A stretch of 64,000 nucleotides of DNA from Albibacillus kandeliae (GTDB taxonomy: Bacteria > Pseudomonadota > Alphaproteobacteria > Rhodobacterales > Rhodobacteraceae): contig NZ_QEHM01000013.1 in NCBI RefSeq assembly GCF_003116585.1, positions 1 to 64,000 on the forward strand. The letters run 5' to 3'. Below, in pieces: positions 15,841 through 25,182 of the stretch. The number at the start of each line of letters is the position of its first letter. Positions within the stretch are counted from its first letter, which is position 1. A program made the position numbers and the translations under genes. The notes beneath the pieces are model-generated. The model saw nothing but the letters and a program-made list of their open reading frames with translations. It was not told the DNA's origin and made no database searches.

Positions 15841-16410
15841 GTGGAAAACCGCAAGCGCAAACCGCGTGCCGACGCCCTGAAGAACCGAGATCTGCTGATC
15901 GAGGCGGCCCGGGACGTGCTGGGACAGGGTGGCCCCCAGGCCAGCCTGGAAGCGGTCGCGCGCAAGGCAGGCGTGGGGATCGGTACGCTTTACCGGCATT
16001 TTCCAAGCCGCGAGGCACTGTTCCATGCCGTCTTCCACCACGACCTCGAACAGCTGGCCTGCCTTGCCGAGGGGCTCGAGGGCACCAACGATCCGGTAGC
16101 GGCCATACGCGGCTGGCTGCACGAGAATGTCGCCCTGATCGAGACCAAGCGCGGCATGCTCGGCGCTCTCTCCATCGTCATGTCGGAAGAATCGAAGCAG
16201 TCCTATGCAGACCTCTCGGTCCGCATCGCCGCCGCGCTGAACAGCCTTCTCACGCAATCCGCCGAGGCCGGGCAGATCCGAACCGGTGTCACCGCCGATG
16301 ACCTGCTGCAGACGATGTACGCCCTCTGCTACGCGCGCCAGCCGGGCCCCGAGTGGCGCACCCAGGTGCTCCGGCTGCTCGACATCTTCGTCGACGGCCT
16401 CAGGGCCTGA
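15841..16410 (+). CDS. TetR-family transcriptional regulator
   Basis: A 189-residue repressor. The N-terminal helix-turn-helix is clear (ASLEAVARKAGVGIGTLYRHFPSREAL, residues about 33-58), followed by a ligand domain of helical type with no recognised ligand signature. The GTG at 15841 is chosen as start because the protein then begins MENRKRKPRADALKNRDLL, a normal TetR N-terminus, with an AGAGGAAGG site upstream; the longer frame reads through the operator and is unlikely. It is divergent from the molybdenum hydroxylase operon and probably senses the substrate of that enzyme, such as an aldehyde or N-heterocycle (inference). Confidence 0.88.
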   Translation: MENRKRKPRADALKNRDLLIEAARDVLGQGGPQASLEAVARKAGVGIGTLYRHFPSREALFHAVFHHDLEQLACLAEGLEGTNDPVAAIRGWLHENVALIETKRGMLGALSIVMSEESKQSYADLSVRIAAALNSLLTQSAEAGQIRTGVTADDLLQTMYALCYARQPGPEWRTQVLRLLDIFVDGLRA

Positions 16411-16413
16411 CGT

Positions 16414-17382
16414 TCACACCAGCGGAAGCTGGTTGCGCGTCGCACCCGCCTGCCGCACCGCCCGCACAAAGGCCTCCTTCAGCATCCTGAGCGGCGGCAG
16501 CGAGTCGTTCTCGGCGAGCGTCAGGAAGCTGGTCAGAACCGGCAACAGCCTCAACCGCGGCACGTTCACAGGCACCAGCAGGCCCGAACTGCCGAACCCG
16601 CGCAGGGCCATGCGCGGCACACAGGTCAGGACCTCGCCCCGCAGCGCCAGCGCCATCAGGGCATTCGGGTCCGCCGACATCTCGACCGTGGGCCTCGGCG
16701 GTGTCAGCCCGCAGTTGCGGAACCCCGCCTCCAGCGACATCCGGTTGTTGGTATCCGGCGCGGGCAGCACCCACGGCCAGTCGAGCAGATCCGCCGGGTC
16801 GATGGCCTCACGCCCGGCCAGCGGATGATCGGCGGAACAGGCCAGCGTCAGCTCGGTCTCGATCAGCGGCGTCGCGGTGATCAGCTCGGCCATGCTCTGG
16901 GGCAGATGGTCCCAGGTGGCGCGGCCCACATAGCAGTCGAACCGCCCGTCGAGCAGCCCGCGCATCATGTCGTCCACCATGCCCGCCACCACCGTGAACC
17001 GCAGGCCCGACTGCGCCAGCCCGAGCTCGCGCAGCGCCTCGGGCAGCAATTGATAGGTCACCGCCGGATTCGTGCCGATCCGGATCAGCGTTGGCGGCTC
17101 GGCCAACAGTTCGTCGGCGAGGTGATCGAAGGTGGCAAGCCCCGTGCGCGCCCGCTGCAAGGCATGGCGCCCCGCGTCGGTCAGCAGCGCACCCTTGACC
17201 GAACGATCGACCAGCGCGATTCCAAAAGCGAATTCAAGGTCCTTCACCATCTGCGACACGGCAGGCTGGGTCAGGTTCAGCGTCTCCGCCACCGCGCGCA
17301 GCGACTGGTGACGGTCGATGAGTTCCAGCAGCCGCAGGTGGCGCAGCCTGAGTCGATCGATGTGGATTTGCGATGCCAACAT
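16414..17382 (-). CDS. LysR-family transcriptional regulator
   Basis: A 322-residue LysR regulator. The winged helix-turn-helix is at residues about 10-65 (LRAVAETLNLTQPAVSQMVKDLE), followed by a periplasmic-binding-protein-like effector domain starting at PTLIRIGTNP. It is divergent from the tripartite transporter genes, the usual arrangement for a regulator of an uptake system, so the transported carboxylate is the likely co-inducer. ATG 17382 is preferred over the TTG two codons upstream. It ends 4 bases from the tetR stop, tail to tail. Confidence 0.87.
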   Translation of the reverse strand: MLASQIHIDRLRLRHLRLLELIDRHQSLRAVAETLNLTQPAVSQMVKDLEFAFGIALVDRSVKGALLTDAGRHALQRARTGLATFDHLADELLAEPPTLIRIGTNPAVTYQLLPEALRELGLAQSGLRFTVVAGMVDDMMRGLLDGRFDCYVGRATWDHLPQSMAELITATPLIETELTLACSADHPLAGREAIDPADLLDWPWVLPAPDTNNRMSLEAGFRNCGLTPPRPTVEMSADPNALMALALRGEVLTCVPRMALRGFGSSGLLVPVNVPRLRLLPVLTSFLTLAENDSLPPLRMLKEAFVRAVRQAGATRNQLPLV

Positions 17383-17402
17383 AAGCAATAGGTATCACAT
17401 GC

Positions 17403-17424
17403 AAGAAAGTTTCGAATTTTTCTT
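17403..17424. promoter_or_regulatory. Candidate LysR binding site
   Basis: AAGAAA and TTTCTT form an inverted repeat separated by ten bases in the AT-rich gap between lysR and the transporter operon. The gap is only about 108 bases, so this is the natural place for the regulator to bind. The match is imperfect and short, and is offered as a candidate only. Confidence 0.35.
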
Positions 17425-17490
17425 TTAACTGGCCCGCGATAGGCCATGCAACAGGAGGGTGCCGCCTCGGAGCGGCACAAGGGAGGACAT

Positions 17491-17934
17491 ATGAGACAGG
17501 CCGACATCTGGTCCGGTGCCGGGCTCGCCCTGGTGGCGCTGCTGGTACTTTTCGTGGTGATACCGACGCAGATCGAGAGCGCGCCCGACGGCTACGTGTC
17601 GCCTAGGCTGGTGCCGCAGATGATGATGGTCCTCGTGGCCTGCCTCGGGGCACTGCAGGCGTACAACGCCTGGCGGCGGACACCGGACGGCGACGGCAGC
17701 CTGCCCGTAACCCGCGAGGAGCTGCTGGCGCTGGCCAAGATCTCGGGGGTCTTCGCCCTCGCGCTGGCCCTCTACCTCTGGCTCTCGCCGCTCGCCGCCG
17801 GCATCGCCCTGATCGCGGGCGCGCTGATCGTCCTCGGCGAACGCCGCATCTGGATGATCGTCGCCATGCCCGCCGGCCTGCTGCTGGCGGTCTGGTACCT
17901 CTTCTACCACGTGCTCGGCACGGCTCTGGTGTGA
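17491..17934 (+). CDS. tctB: Tripartite tricarboxylate transporter, small membrane subunit TctB
   Basis: A 147-residue four-helix membrane protein, the small TctB subunit that works with TctA. Helices run near residues 7-25, 42-58, 80-115 and 118-140. Start ATG 17491 (MRQADIWSG) has GGGAGG just upstream; the earlier in-frame ATG at 17446 lacks one. It is the first gene of the B-A-C operon, with the next gene starting 7 bases after its stop. Specificity of this transporter class ranges over citrate, other di- and tricarboxylates and aromatic acids. Confidence 0.85.
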   Translation: MRQADIWSGAGLALVALLVLFVVIPTQIESAPDGYVSPRLVPQMMMVLVACLGALQAYNAWRRTPDGDGSLPVTREELLALAKISGVFALALALYLWLSPLAAGIALIAGALIVLGERRIWMIVAMPAGLLLAVWYLFYHVLGTALV

Positions 17935-17941
17935 GGCGGAC

Positions 17942-19486
17942 ATGGAGTACCTGATTTCCGGCTTCGGCCACGTCCTCAACCCCGTCACCCTGTTCTGGAT
18001 CGCCGTGGGGGTAACCCTCGGCTACGTGCTCGGCGCCCTGCCCGGCCTCGGCAAGGCCACCGGCGTCGCGGTCGCCATCCCGCTGACCTTCTACCTCGAC
18101 CCGGTCTCGGCCATCGCCATGCTGATCGGCATCGCCAAGGGCAGCGCTGCGGGCAGCGCGGTCTCGGCCATCCTGCTGAACACCCCCGGCGAGCCATCCT
18201 CGGCGCCTACCGCCCTCGACGGCTACCCGCTGGCCCGGCAGGGCAAGGCGCAGAAGGCGCTCAAGATGGGCCTCTTCGCCTCGGTCATCGGCGATTTCGT
18301 CTCCACCCTCATCCTCATCGGCCTCGCGGCGCCGCTGGCCTCCTACGCCCTGCTGATCGGGCCGGTGGAACTCTGCGCCATCCTGCTCTTCTCGCTCACC
18401 TTCATCGGCGGCCTCTCCGGCAACTCGCTGACCAAGGGGCTGATCGCGGGCGCCTTCGGAGTTCTCTTCGCCACCGTCGGCATCGAGACCGAGACTTTCA
18501 TCCCCCGCCTCACCTTTGGACTGCTGGAACTCGACGAGGGCATCTCCCTGGTGCCGATGGCGATCGGGATGCTGGCCGTCGCCGAGATGATCGTCCAGGC
18601 CGGGAACATGCGCGCGCTCGACCAACAATCGACCGAGATGCGCGACGGCAAGTCGCGCGAAGACAGGGTCGTGACCGGGGCCGAATGGCGCCGCTGCCTG
18701 CCGGTGATCGCGCGCGGGTCGCTGATCGGGTCGGCCGTGGGCATCCTGCCCGGCCTCGGCGCCAGCGTCGGCTCGTTCCTCAGCTACGGCGCGACCCAAC
18801 GCGCCTCCAGAACGCCCGAGAAATACGGCACCGGCATGATCGAGGGCGTCGCCGCCGCCGAGAGCGCCGACAACGCGGTGGTTCCCGCCAGCCTGATCCC
18901 GCTCTTCGCCCTCGGCATCCCGGGCAGCGTCATCGCGGCGATCCTGATCTCCGCCCTGGTCCTCCACGGCCTCACCCCCGGCCCGCTGATGTTCCAGCAA
19001 CAGCCGCAGAAGGTGGGCGATCTATACGCCGCCCTGCTCTGCGCCAGCGTCATCCTGCTGGCCATCGGCTACGCCGGTCAGCGCCTCTTCGCGCTGGTGA
19101 TCCGGGTGCCCCTGCGCCTGATCATCCCCGGCGTGCTGTTCCTGTGCTGCATCGGCGCCTACATGGAAACCAGCTCGGTCTTCTCGATCTACCTGATGCT
19201 GGTCTTCACGCTGATCGGCTACTTCATGCGCAAGTTCGAGTATTCCTTCGTGACCTTCCTGATCGGCTTCGTCATCGGACCCAATCTCGAACTGACCTTC
19301 CGCCAGTCGATCCAGTTGCTCGACGGCAAGGCCGCGAACCTCGTCCACCACCCCATTTCCATCGTCTTCATCCTGCTGACCGTCGTCACCGTCGGCCTGA
19401 TCGCCCGTGGCAACAGCCGCGCGACCCAGCGTGCCGAGGCGCGCGCAGGGATGGAAAAACCCAAGGAAGAACAACTTCATATCTGA
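17942..19486 (+). CDS. tctA: Tripartite tricarboxylate transporter, large permease TctA
   Basis: A 514-residue permease with about ten to twelve transmembrane helices. Typical TctA blocks are VTLGYVLGALPGLGKATGVAVAIP near the N-terminus, SAVSAILLNTPGEPSSAPTALDGYP (about residue 70-95) and PALIPLFALGIPGS-like SLIPLFALGIPGSVIAAI (about 317). It moves the solute delivered by the periplasmic TctC protein using the ion gradient. It lies between tctB and tctC, with short spacers, and is presumably controlled by the divergent LysR protein or by the downstream two-component system. Confidence 0.93.
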   Translation: MEYLISGFGHVLNPVTLFWIAVGVTLGYVLGALPGLGKATGVAVAIPLTFYLDPVSAIAMLIGIAKGSAAGSAVSAILLNTPGEPSSAPTALDGYPLARQGKAQKALKMGLFASVIGDFVSTLILIGLAAPLASYALLIGPVELCAILLFSLTFIGGLSGNSLTKGLIAGAFGVLFATVGIETETFIPRLTFGLLELDEGISLVPMAIGMLAVAEMIVQAGNMRALDQQSTEMRDGKSREDRVVTGAEWRRCLPVIARGSLIGSAVGILPGLGASVGSFLSYGATQRASRTPEKYGTGMIEGVAAAESADNAVVPASLIPLFALGIPGSVIAAILISALVLHGLTPGPLMFQQQPQKVGDLYAALLCASVILLAIGYAGQRLFALVIRVPLRLIIPGVLFLCCIGAYMETSSVFSIYLMLVFTLIGYFMRKFEYSFVTFLIGFVIGPNLELTFRQSIQLLDGKAANLVHHPISIVFILLTVVTVGLIARGNSRATQRAEARAGMEKPKEEQLHI

Positions 19487-19504
19487 GAAAGGGAGGATTT
19501 CCAG

Positions 19505-20473
19505 ATGACTCTAGCCACCAGACGCGGCCTGATCGCCGCCGCCATGGCCCTCGCTCTTGGCGTCAGCGGGTTCGCCCCGCGCGCCGCCCACGCCGAGGAC
19601 TACCCCGCCGGCCCCCTCACCATGTACGTCGGCTACAAGGCCGGCGGCCAGACCGACCTCGTGGGCCGCGCCGTGGCCAAGGTCCTGTCCGACCAGCTGG
19701 GCGTGCCGGTGAACGTCGTGAACAAGCCCGGCGGCGGCGGCGTGCTCGCCGCCCACGAACTGCAGAAGGCCGCGCCGGACGGCAACACCTTCCTGTTCCA
19801 CGCCAACAGCGTGATCAACACCGAGCCCTTCATGATGAAGCGGATCGACTTCAAGCCCGACGATTTCGAATACGCGGGCATGATCACCGCCTACCAGACC
19901 TCGCTCGCCACTCAGAAGGACGCGCCTTACGACGACCTCGCGGGCTTTGTCGCATGGGCCAAGGAAAACCCGGGCTTCAGCTTCGGCTCGCTCAGCCCGA
20001 CCAGCCGCATGTACATGGAGATCATCGCCGAGAAGGAAGGGCTCGACGTCAACATCGTGCCGCTCAAGGGCGGCGGCGACATGCTGAACGCCCTGCTCGG
20101 CAATCAGGTCGCGCTCGTGCTCTCCGGCGGCATCCACTACAAGTACCCGGACCAGCTCAAGACCATCTCGGCGCTGACCACCTTCCGCCAGCCCTCCGCC
20201 CCCGATGTGAAGACCATCGAGGAAGACGGCTATCCGCTCGGGATGGACTCTCGCACCACGCTGATCCTGCCCAAGGGAACGCCCCGCGAGGTGCTGGAGA
20301 AACTCAGCACCGCGCTCAAGGCCTGCGAAACCGACGCCGACTTCAAGACCATCGTCGATGCCGCCGATATCCCGATCTTCTACTTCGATCTGGATCAGGC
20401 CAAGGCCGAGATGGAAAAGAGCTACGCCAAGAACAAGGAGATCATCGAGGGCGCCGGTATCGAGCCCAAGTGA
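19505..20473 (+). CDS. tctC: Tripartite tricarboxylate transporter, substrate-binding protein TctC
   Basis: A 322-residue periplasmic solute-binding protein of the Bug/TctC family. The signal peptide is a twin-arginine-like TRRGLIAAAMALALG with cleavage likely after AHA (residue about 29). The family motifs TMYVGYKAGGQTDLVGRAVAK and VVNKPGGGGVLAAHEL follow directly, and the domain ends with the usual Bug-type helices. Bug proteins bind carboxylates through water-mediated contacts, so the ligand cannot be read from the sequence. GGGAGG precedes the ATG. The gene closes the B-A-C operon and is followed at 70 bases by a CoA-transferase. Confidence 0.93.
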   Translation: MTLATRRGLIAAAMALALGVSGFAPRAAHAEDYPAGPLTMYVGYKAGGQTDLVGRAVAKVLSDQLGVPVNVVNKPGGGGVLAAHELQKAAPDGNTFLFHANSVINTEPFMMKRIDFKPDDFEYAGMITAYQTSLATQKDAPYDDLAGFVAWAKENPGFSFGSLSPTSRMYMEIIAEKEGLDVNIVPLKGGGDMLNALLGNQVALVLSGGIHYKYPDQLKTISALTTFRQPSAPDVKTIEEDGYPLGMDSRTTLILPKGTPREVLEKLSTALKACETDADFKTIVDAADIPIFYFDLDQAKAEMEKSYAKNKEIIEGAGIEPK

Positions 20474-20542
20474 TCCCGTCTCCGCGCGCCGTTCGGCGGC
20501 GCGCGGTCCCCCTTCCCCAATTCCATCCCTCGTGAGGCAGCC

Positions 20543-21745
20543 ATGTTTCAACCGCTCAAGGGCGTGCGCGTCGTCGATCTCAGCCAGGTTCTGGCCGGTC
20601 CCTATGCCACCTATCAACTGGCCCTGATGGGGGCCGAGGTGATCAAGATCGAAAAGCCCGGCGAAGGCGACTGGACCCGCAAGGGCGGGCCGATTCCCGA
20701 ACTGGCCGAACAGGGCCTCGCCCCGGCCTTCCTGACCCAGAACGCAGGCAAGAAATCGGTCGGGCTGAACCTCAAGACCGCCGAGGGGCTGGCGGTCGCC
20801 CGGGAACTGATCGCCGGGGCGGATGTCTTCGTCGAGAACTACAAACCCGGCGTGGCCGAACGCCTCGGCCTGGGCTTCGAAGCCCTTCGCGAGATCAACC
20901 CGCGCCTCGTCTACTGCTCGATCTCGGCCTATGGCCAGACCGGCCCGCTCAGCCCGCGCCCGGCCTACGACCACGTGATTCAGGGCATGTGCGGCATCAT
21001 GCTGACCACGGGCAAGCCCGGCGACGGCGCCACCAAGGTCGGCGCCCCCTATGTCGACTATGCCACCGGCATGAACGCGGCCTTTGCCGTGCTGGCCGGT
21101 CTGCGCGAGGCCGAGCGTACGGGCACGGCCCAGCAGGTCGACGTGGCGATGCTCGACACCGCGCTCATGCTGATGGCCTCGCTGATGACCATGCACCTGA
21201 CCGCCGGGTGGACCCCGGCGCAGAACGGCAACGAGGCGTGGAGCGCCAGCCCCTCCTCCGGGGCCTTCCAGACCTCCGACGGTATCCTGATGCTGGCCGC
21301 CAACCACATCGGCCAGTTCCGCAGCCTCTGTCAGGCCATCGACCGGGGCGACATCCTGCAAGACCCGCGCTGGCAGACCCCGGCGGACCTTGCTGCCAAC
21401 GCGGCAGACCTGCGCGCCACGCTGGAGGAAACCTTCCTGACCCGCACCGCCGACGCGTGGGAGACCATCCTCGAAGCTGCGGCGGTGCCCGCTGCCCGTG
21501 TGCGCGGGCTCGACGAGGTCCTGAAAGAGGACCAGGTGCGCGCGCGCGGTATTCTCAGCGAGATGCGGGTCGAAGGCTTCGACCGCCCCGTCCACGTGCC
21601 GAACCTCAGCTTCCTTGCCAATGGCGCGCCCTGCGCACCGCTGTCGGCCCCGGTCGGGCTTGGCCATGACACCGAGGAAGTCCTGCGCGGGATCGGGATC
21701 GACGATGCGCGGCTGGCACGGCTTCAGGGGGCTGGTGCGATCTGA
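20543..21745 (+). CDS. Class III (CaiB/BaiF) CoA-transferase
   Basis: A 400-residue family III CoA-transferase. It shows the usual start VRVVDLSQVLAGPYATYQLALMGA, the EVIKIEKPGEGD block, and the region around GAPYVDYATGM that holds the catalytic aspartate (about residue 172). These enzymes move CoA between a carboxylic acid and an acyl-CoA such as succinyl-CoA. Its position right after the carboxylate transporter suggests it activates the imported acid, a common pairing (inference). No hydratase or lyase partner is next to it. A weak GC-rich hairpin follows its stop. Confidence 0.88.
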   Translation: MFQPLKGVRVVDLSQVLAGPYATYQLALMGAEVIKIEKPGEGDWTRKGGPIPELAEQGLAPAFLTQNAGKKSVGLNLKTAEGLAVARELIAGADVFVENYKPGVAERLGLGFEALREINPRLVYCSISAYGQTGPLSPRPAYDHVIQGMCGIMLTTGKPGDGATKVGAPYVDYATGMNAAFAVLAGLREAERTGTAQQVDVAMLDTALMLMASLMTMHLTAGWTPAQNGNEAWSASPSSGAFQTSDGILMLAANHIGQFRSLCQAIDRGDILQDPRWQTPADLAANAADLRATLEETFLTRTADAWETILEAAAVPAARVRGLDEVLKEDQVRARGILSEMRVEGFDRPVHVPNLSFLANGAPCAPLSAPVGLGHDTEEVLRGIGIDDARLARLQGAGAI

Positions 21746-21798
21746 GAAGCTGACCGGCGCGACCCGGCGTGACCGCCGGGCCTGCCCCCGGAAGTAAA

Positions 21799-21830
21799 AC
21801 TGGCGCCGGGTGGGGCCCCGGACGCCAGTA
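21799..21830 (+). terminator. GC-rich hairpin after CoA-transferase gene
   Basis: ACTGGCG...CGCCAGT with an inner GGGG/CCCC pairing forms a strong stem-loop about 55 bases after the CoA-transferase stop. There is no T-run behind it, so it is either a weak or factor-assisted terminator. Confidence 0.4.
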
Positions 21831-22087
21831 CCACTCACGGAACAATGGGATGGACTTCAAATTGATTTCAGTTGCAAAATTTCAGTAGGCTTACCGGACT
21901 ACCCGCAACCGAACCACAGAATGACCTCACTTTGATAGAAAGTTGCGCGGAGTTGAATGCGTGTGATTGCCTAGGCAATTTTGCCTATTCCCCGCGCCAA
22001 GGCAGGCGCATTATAAACATGTGATCCATCCGGCAGGGGGCTGCAGACGGATGGGGTTCAAGACCAGAAGGGGCTGCCATTCATGCC
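21831..22087. other. Upstream region of the sensor kinase gene
   Basis: An AT-richer intergenic stretch that should hold the promoter of the two-component operon. The only clear structure is the palindrome ATTGCCTAGGCAAT at 21966-21979 with a further TTGCCTA half-site at 21981-21987. I see no sigma-70 boxes that I would commit to, and no RNA gene. Confidence 0.4.
21966..21979. promoter_or_regulatory. Operator-like palindrome before the two-component genes
   Basis: ATTGCCTAGGCAAT is a perfect 14-bp palindrome. A third copy of the half-site TTGCCTA follows two bases later, so there are three half-sites in a 22-base stretch. It may be where the FixJ-type regulator encoded at 24454 binds its own promoter. 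Confidence 0.45.
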
Positions 22088-24457
22088 TTGCCCGCGCCAC
22101 GCGATGAAATCGGCACTGTGAAGACCTCTCTTGGCACCATACTCGCGATCGGCCTCGCCGGCCTGCAGCTCGTCGCGGTGCTGCTCGTGGTGTTCACATC
22201 CTACGTCACCTCCGAACGCGCCCTGATCGGCCACGCCCGCGATCTGCTGAGCGACGTCGGCACCAATACCATCGAACACTCCAAGGGATTCCTGCAGCCG
22301 GCCCACGGTGCGGCGGAACTGGCGGCGAACCTCGCCCAGAACGACGTGGTGGCCAGCGACAACCCGCCCCTGCTGGAACAGCTCTTCTTCCAGCAGCTCC
22401 AGCTCTCTCCCCAGTTCTCCGGCATCTTCTACGGCGGGCGCGATGGTGAGTTCGTCTATGTCATGCGCAGCGAAGAGCCCGGGCCCTACCGGACCAAGTT
22501 CGTCGCGCCCGATGGCGACCCGCAGCCCACCCGGCTGATCTGGCGCGACGAGGGCTTCAGCGTGGTGGCGGAAAAGACCGACCCCGACGATCCCTTCGAT
22601 CCCCGCACGCGCCCGTGGTACATGCGCGCCTCCGCCGAAAAGGGGACGATCTGGACCGATCCCTATATCTTCTACTCGTCCAAGCAGCCCGGCATCACCC
22701 TCGCCTCGCCCGTCTTCGGCTCTGACGGCGAAATCCAGGGCGTGATGGGCGTCGATATCGAGATCAGCGACATCTCGGAATTCCTCTCGCGCCTGCGCGT
22801 CGGCTCCACCGGCAAGGCGCTGATCATCCATCGCAACGGCGACGTGATCGCCCACCCAGACCAGCGTTTCATCCGCACGCCCGAGGCGGATGGCACCATG
22901 CGCTTTGCCAAGATCTGGGAACTGGACGACCCCATCGCGCGCACCGCCTTCAGCCCGCTCTACCGGCAGGGCGCCCTCGACACCCCGCGCGAGCTGTCGT
23001 CGCAGTTCACCTATGACGGGGGCACCTACGTCTCGGTCGTGAAACCGATCATCAGCGAGCAGCTGCCGTGGACAATCGCCGTCTACGCCCCCGAGGACGA
23101 CTTCACCGCCGCGATCAAGAAGAACCGCTACAACAACATCTGGATCGCCATCACCGTGGCCGCGATCACCGGCGTGATCGGCCTGCTGATGGCGAACTAC
23201 ATCTACCGTCCGGTGCGCGCCTTCGCCGTGCGCTCCGCCCTGATCTCGCAGGGCGAACTCGACCCCTCCGAACCCGCGCCGAAGACCTTCAAGGAACTCG
23301 AACGCGCCAACGCCACGCTGATGCAGCAGATCGCGGCACGCAAGCAGACCGAATTCGAATACGGCCAGTCCTTCGACCGCGCCACACGGCCCATCGCCCA
23401 CCTCGCCCCCGAAACCGGCGCCTTCCTGCGCGCCAACCCCAAGTTCTGCGACCTGACCGGCTACAGCGCCGAGGAGCTTTCGCAGATGCGGCTCGCCGAC
23501 CTTACCGGCGACGGGGCTGCCGATCCCTTCGCCCATCTCGAAACCGGTTCGGACGAAGACTATGCGATCAGCCGCGAGGCGCGCTGGCGCCGCAAGGGCA
23601 GTCGCCGGATCTGGGTCAAGGTCAACGCCTTCATCGTGCGCGACGAGAGCGGACAGGCGCTCTATGTCGTGGCGATGGTGGATGACGTCACCGAGTCCAT
23701 CGCCAAGGAACGCCAGATCCAGCAGCTGAGCCGCGACCTCTCGCACCTCGCGCGCGGGCACATGATGGGCCAGATGGCCTCGGGACTCGCGCACGAGCTG
23801 AACCAGCCGCTCGCCGCAATCGCCCAGAACGCCGATGCCGCGCGCCTCGCCGCCGACCGTGCAGGCGCCACCGACGAGGAGTTGCGCACCATCCTCTCCG
23901 AGATCGAGGAACAGTCGCTGCGCGCCGGCGACATCATCCGGGCGCTGCGCAGCTTCGTGAAGAAGGACACCGCCGAGCGCACCGTGATCAACCTCCCCGA
24001 ACTGGTCGAACAGGCGCGGCGGCTGGTGCTGCCCGAGGCGACCGAGGCCGGGGTCGAGATTGTCATCGACGTGGCAGGCCAGACCGACGTCTGGGGCAAC
24101 CGCACGCAGATCGCGCAGGTCATCGTCAACCTGCTGCGCAATGCGGTCGAGGCGCTGACCCAGTCCGGCGCGACGGACCGGCAGGTCGTCGTCGCCGTCG
24201 GCCGGGACGGTGACAGCGTCAAGGTCAGCGTCACCGACAACGGCCCCGGCATCACCCCCGGACTAACCCTCTTCTCCGAGTTCGAAACCACCAAGCCGGA
24301 CGGCATGGGACTGGGCCTCTCGATCTGCCGCTCCATCGTCGAGGCGAACGGCGGGCGGCTCTGGTTCGACGAGACCCACCGCCCTGGCGCGCGGTTCTGC
24401 TTCAATCTCCCGGCCCGCGGCGCCGGTACCACCACGAAAGGCACCGAGGCGGCATGA
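22088..24457 (+). CDS. Sensor histidine kinase with Cache and PAS domains (DctS/DctB-like)
   Basis: A 789-residue membrane sensor. One transmembrane helix near residue 15-35 leads into a large periplasmic Cache domain (residues about 40-345, with RPWYMRASAEKG and GVMGVDIEISD), a second helix follows near 365, then a PAS domain (about 430-540), and the kinase core with H-box GLAHELNQPLAAIAQNADAA (about 560), N and G boxes VTDNGPGI and GMGLGLSICRS. The best-supported frame starts at TTG 22088; a GTG at 22118 (MKTSLGTIL) would also give a sound N-terminus. Cache domains of this kind often bind small carboxylates, which fits the nearby tct genes. Confidence 0.87.
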   Translation: MPAPRDEIGTVKTSLGTILAIGLAGLQLVAVLLVVFTSYVTSERALIGHARDLLSDVGTNTIEHSKGFLQPAHGAAELAANLAQNDVVASDNPPLLEQLFFQQLQLSPQFSGIFYGGRDGEFVYVMRSEEPGPYRTKFVAPDGDPQPTRLIWRDEGFSVVAEKTDPDDPFDPRTRPWYMRASAEKGTIWTDPYIFYSSKQPGITLASPVFGSDGEIQGVMGVDIEISDISEFLSRLRVGSTGKALIIHRNGDVIAHPDQRFIRTPEADGTMRFAKIWELDDPIARTAFSPLYRQGALDTPRELSSQFTYDGGTYVSVVKPIISEQLPWTIAVYAPEDDFTAAIKKNRYNNIWIAITVAAITGVIGLLMANYIYRPVRAFAVRSALISQGELDPSEPAPKTFKELERANATLMQQIAARKQTEFEYGQSFDRATRPIAHLAPETGAFLRANPKFCDLTGYSAEELSQMRLADLTGDGAADPFAHLETGSDEDYAISREARWRRKGSRRIWVKVNAFIVRDESGQALYVVAMVDDVTESIAKERQIQQLSRDLSHLARGHMMGQMASGLAHELNQPLAAIAQNADAARLAADRAGATDEELRTILSEIEEQSLRAGDIIRALRSFVKKDTAERTVINLPELVEQARRLVLPEATEAGVEIVIDVAGQTDVWGNRTQIAQVIVNLLRNAVEALTQSGATDRQVVVAVGRDGDSVKVSVTDNGPGITPGLTLFSEFETTKPDGMGLGLSICRSIVEANGGRLWFDETHRPGARFCFNLPARGAGTTTKGTEAA

Positions 24458-25080
24458 GTGAAACAGAAACGGTGGTCTTCGTCGTTGACGATGACCAGGA
24501 CATACGGGTTTCCCTCTCGCGCGCGCTGCGGATGCGCGGTTACACGGTCGAGGCCTACGACTCCGCGCAGGCCTTCCTCGAGGCCTACGACGAGAGCCGC
24601 ATCGGCTGCCTCGTCCTCGACTATGGGCTGCCCGGCATGTCCGGACTGGAGCTTCAGGCCCACATCAACCGCGCGGGTTTCCCCCTGCCGATCATCTTCA
24701 TCACCGGCCACGGCGGCGTCCCGGAATCGGTGCAGGCGATGAAGGGCGGCGCGGTCGACTTCCTCGAAAAACCCTTCCGCCAGTCGGTGCTGGCCGAACG
24801 GATCGAGACCGCCTGCCGCATGGCCGTGGAAATGACCGCCGCCGCGGGGCGCAGGCGCGACATCGACAGCCGCTTCGACCGCCTCACAGCGCGCGAGCGC
24901 GAAATCGTCGACTTCATGGTCGGTCACCCCGGCGAGGTGACCAGCAAGGAGATCGGCCGCACCCTCGACATCAGCCCGCGCACCGTCGACCATCACCGCG
25001 CCCGCATCCTCGAAAAGCTCGAACTGCGCTCCGTGGTCGAACTGATCGACCTCGCCAAGGGCCTGCCGCGCGGCGCCTGA
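24454..25080 (+). CDS. FixJ/NarL-type response regulator (DctR-like)
   Basis: A 208-residue response regulator overlapping the kinase gene by four bases. The receiver domain has the acidic pair in VDDDQD (residues about 11-14), the phosphorylated aspartate in LVLDYGLPGMSG (about 53) and the lysine in EKPFRQS (about 105). The C-terminus is a LuxR-type helix-turn-helix (LTAREREIVDFMVGHPG then KEIGRTLDISPRTVDHHRARI). In Rhodobacter the FixJ-class DctR with DctS controls C4-dicarboxylate uptake; by analogy this pair may control the tct operon. Confidence 0.9.
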   Translation: MSETETVVFVVDDDQDIRVSLSRALRMRGYTVEAYDSAQAFLEAYDESRIGCLVLDYGLPGMSGLELQAHINRAGFPLPIIFITGHGGVPESVQAMKGGAVDFLEKPFRQSVLAERIETACRMAVEMTAAAGRRRDIDSRFDRLTAREREIVDFMVGHPGEVTSKEIGRTLDISPRTVDHHRARILEKLELRSVVELIDLAKGLPRGA

Positions 25081-25182
25081 CCGGCCCCCGCCCTCCCGGT
25101 CCTTGAACCCCACCGGCAAATCTGAAAGCGTCGCGCACAGCAACGCAGGCCGACGTCAGGCCCAGGAACGAGATCGCAGAGA

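Noticed and set aside
19511-21838. A 775-residue open frame on the minus strand
   Set aside because: Antisense shadow of tctC and the CoA-transferase, with no motif and biased composition.
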